From assembly GCF_008831285.2 (NCBI RefSeq), contig NC_045139.1:4438704-4502703 (forward strand): a stretch of DNA of 64,000 bases, given 5' to 3'. The DNA is from Nymphaea colorata. Taxonomy: Eukaryota; Streptophyta; Magnoliopsida; Nymphaeales; Nymphaeaceae. The position numbers and the translations under genes are program-made. Under the pieces are notes generated by a model, which saw only the letters and a program-made list of their open reading frames with translations, had not been told where the DNA came from and made no database searches. Of this stretch, positions 62,791 to 64,000 are shown in pieces. Within the stretch, counting starts at the first letter, position 1; each line of letters begins with the position of its first letter.

Positions 62791-63265
62791 CTTTATCAAA
62801 TCTCACTCAATCAAGCGCCCCGATTTAGAATTTATGTGCGGCCCGGTATCCATTTTATCAGATCCCAACCAGATCCAGAAAATTTGAATTCAATTATGAA
62901 ATAGTGCAGACACTCTAAATCTGATCAGTAATTAAATAGATACATTTTGTGGGGCTCGTGGGGGCAGTTGCCCACACCAACCACCATATGACCCTGCCAC
63001 TTCTTCAATAATTTCTGATCATGTCCTATCTTAGGTCACGTAACTTCAAAAACATACTCGTAATTAGATGTAAGACACCAAGTACATAGTATTTCAAATT
63101 TCAAAATGCTCATTACTATGATAATATTGTCACACAACATGACATCATCGAAAAATATGTGAGAGAGGAAAAGAGAGACCAATGACTCAGAAGAAGCGAT
63201 GTTCCCCATCCTTTCCCTTGCCTCCAGAGTCCAGGATTGCGCCTGAGCATAAAGTAGCTTGATAC

Positions 63266-63474
63266 GATGCTTCGAATATCTATCAGAATCAAACTGACGA
63301 CCGAGCTCTCGCTGTATGCCAGCTCAAAGAGCGCGGATGCTTCGAATATCTATCAGAATCAAACTGACGACCGAGCTCTCGTGTATGCCAGCTCAAAGAG
63401 CGCGGATGCTTCGAATATCTATCAGAATCAAATTGACGACCGAGCTCTCGCTGTATGCCAGCTCAAAGAGCGAG
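63266..63474. repeat. 70-bp minisatellite, three copies
   Basis: Units start at 63266, 63336 and 63405, each opening GATGCTTCGAATATC and ending near AAAGAGCG. Copies 1 and 2 differ by a one-base deletion in copy 2 (CTCGCTGTATG against CTCGTGTATG), copy 3 by one substitution (AAACTGACG to AAATTGACG) and its last bases. The three copies are otherwise identical. Confidence 0.95.
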
Positions 63475-64000
63475 GAGAGAGGATGATAAGATTGGATTCT
63501 TCATAGGAGGTGACATATTGTGGAGGATAGCTAGAAAGATGACATGGTCCCAGCCAAGCACCACTGTTGTTCCTTAAAAAGATGGCTGAGGAAGAAAGGC
63601 CAAATCTATTTCTAACACTTGTTGGACACTATGTTCACTCTTAGTTACAGTCTCCCTAGCCTCAGTACATTCTCCCTAGCCTTTTAGCGACCTACCCTTT
63701 ATGATTTTGTTAAAAGGAAAGAACAGTACTAATTGCTCAGTTCAGACCCAACAAAAGTTAAGTATTTCCAGAAAGCAGTAAAAAGTTAACATAATTTCAA
63801 AGTGGTGGCTCCCATATATTTTGAGAAACTTTATGACAAAAAGTATGGGTTTGATCTTTGAACAAAAGATTTTGTATACATGGATATAAAATTGGAGATT
63901 ACCTGGGATATAATATCCAAGGTAATTAAATGCCTGGTCCTCAAATCTAACATAAAATGAAGCTACCAATTTGACATGGGTAGGTAACTAGATGCATGAA
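63475..64000. other. Window end, no gene seen
   Basis: Mostly AT-rich sequence. A duplicated phrase, ACA(G/T)TCTCCCTAGCCT, occurs near 63647 and 63668. No coding feature could be supported. Confidence 0.5.

Noticed and set aside
63266..63474. Regular direct repeats resembling a CRISPR array
   Set aside because: The units are contiguous 69-70-bp tandem copies with no distinct spacers, in a plant genome; this is a minisatellite.

Overview
This is a piece of a flowering-plant nuclear genome. The signs are split genes with plant-type GT-AG introns, a chloroplast-targeted class I aldolase, a plant DUF599 membrane protein, long AT-rich intergenic DNA, many CT/GA, AT and ATT microsatellites, and many DNA-transposon remnants of hAT, CACTA and MITE type. 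I cannot name the species from the sequence. No bacterial, organellar or CRISPR content was seen.

Five protein-coding loci are supported, in this order. (1) 1179-4253 (+): a two-exon DUF599 membrane protein. (2) About 6480-10234 (+): a bL17-type ribosomal protein of the plant mitochondrial L17 family, with six coding exons and an intron in the 5' leader. (3) 13672-17671 (+): plastid fructose-bisphosphate aldolase, six exons, with a light-type promoter (G-box, TATA) and one GC-AG intron. (4) 22568-24169 (-): chaperonin CCT delta subunit (CCT4), intronless, telo-box upstream. (5) 27379-48864 (+): a 19-exon, 21-kb DExH-box RNA helicase of the DHX36/DExH3-DExH5 type with a C-terminal dsRNA-binding domain. 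In the supplied sequence exon 18 carries a one-base frameshift that removes that domain.

The helicase introns are crowded with mobile DNA. Intron 8 holds a 3.36-kb hAT element with a decayed BED/DUF659/hATC transposase, matching terminal repeats and a perfect 8-bp target duplication. Intron 15 holds a shorter hAT-like element that contains an inverted, internally deleted relative of the intron-8 element. Intron 11 holds a 304-bp hAT MITE with a perfect 8-bp duplication, and intron 1 a 205-bp hAT-like MITE with a 21-G run. Between CCT4 and the helicase lies an exact 247-bp inverted repeat with a 10-bp spacer, which could fold into a very long hairpin RNA if transcribed.

From 48.9 kb to the end no gene is recognisable. 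That part holds a CACTA-like remnant, a tandem pair of about 460-bp units with tRNA-like Pol III boxes (SINE-like), short tandem repeats, a GC-rich island at 62.3-62.8 kb and a 70-bp minisatellite near 63.3 kb. The genes are ordinary housekeeping genes with no evident functional link. I saw no clear new biological system. The long perfect inverted repeat, the helicase frameshift and the nested hAT insertions most deserve a second look.
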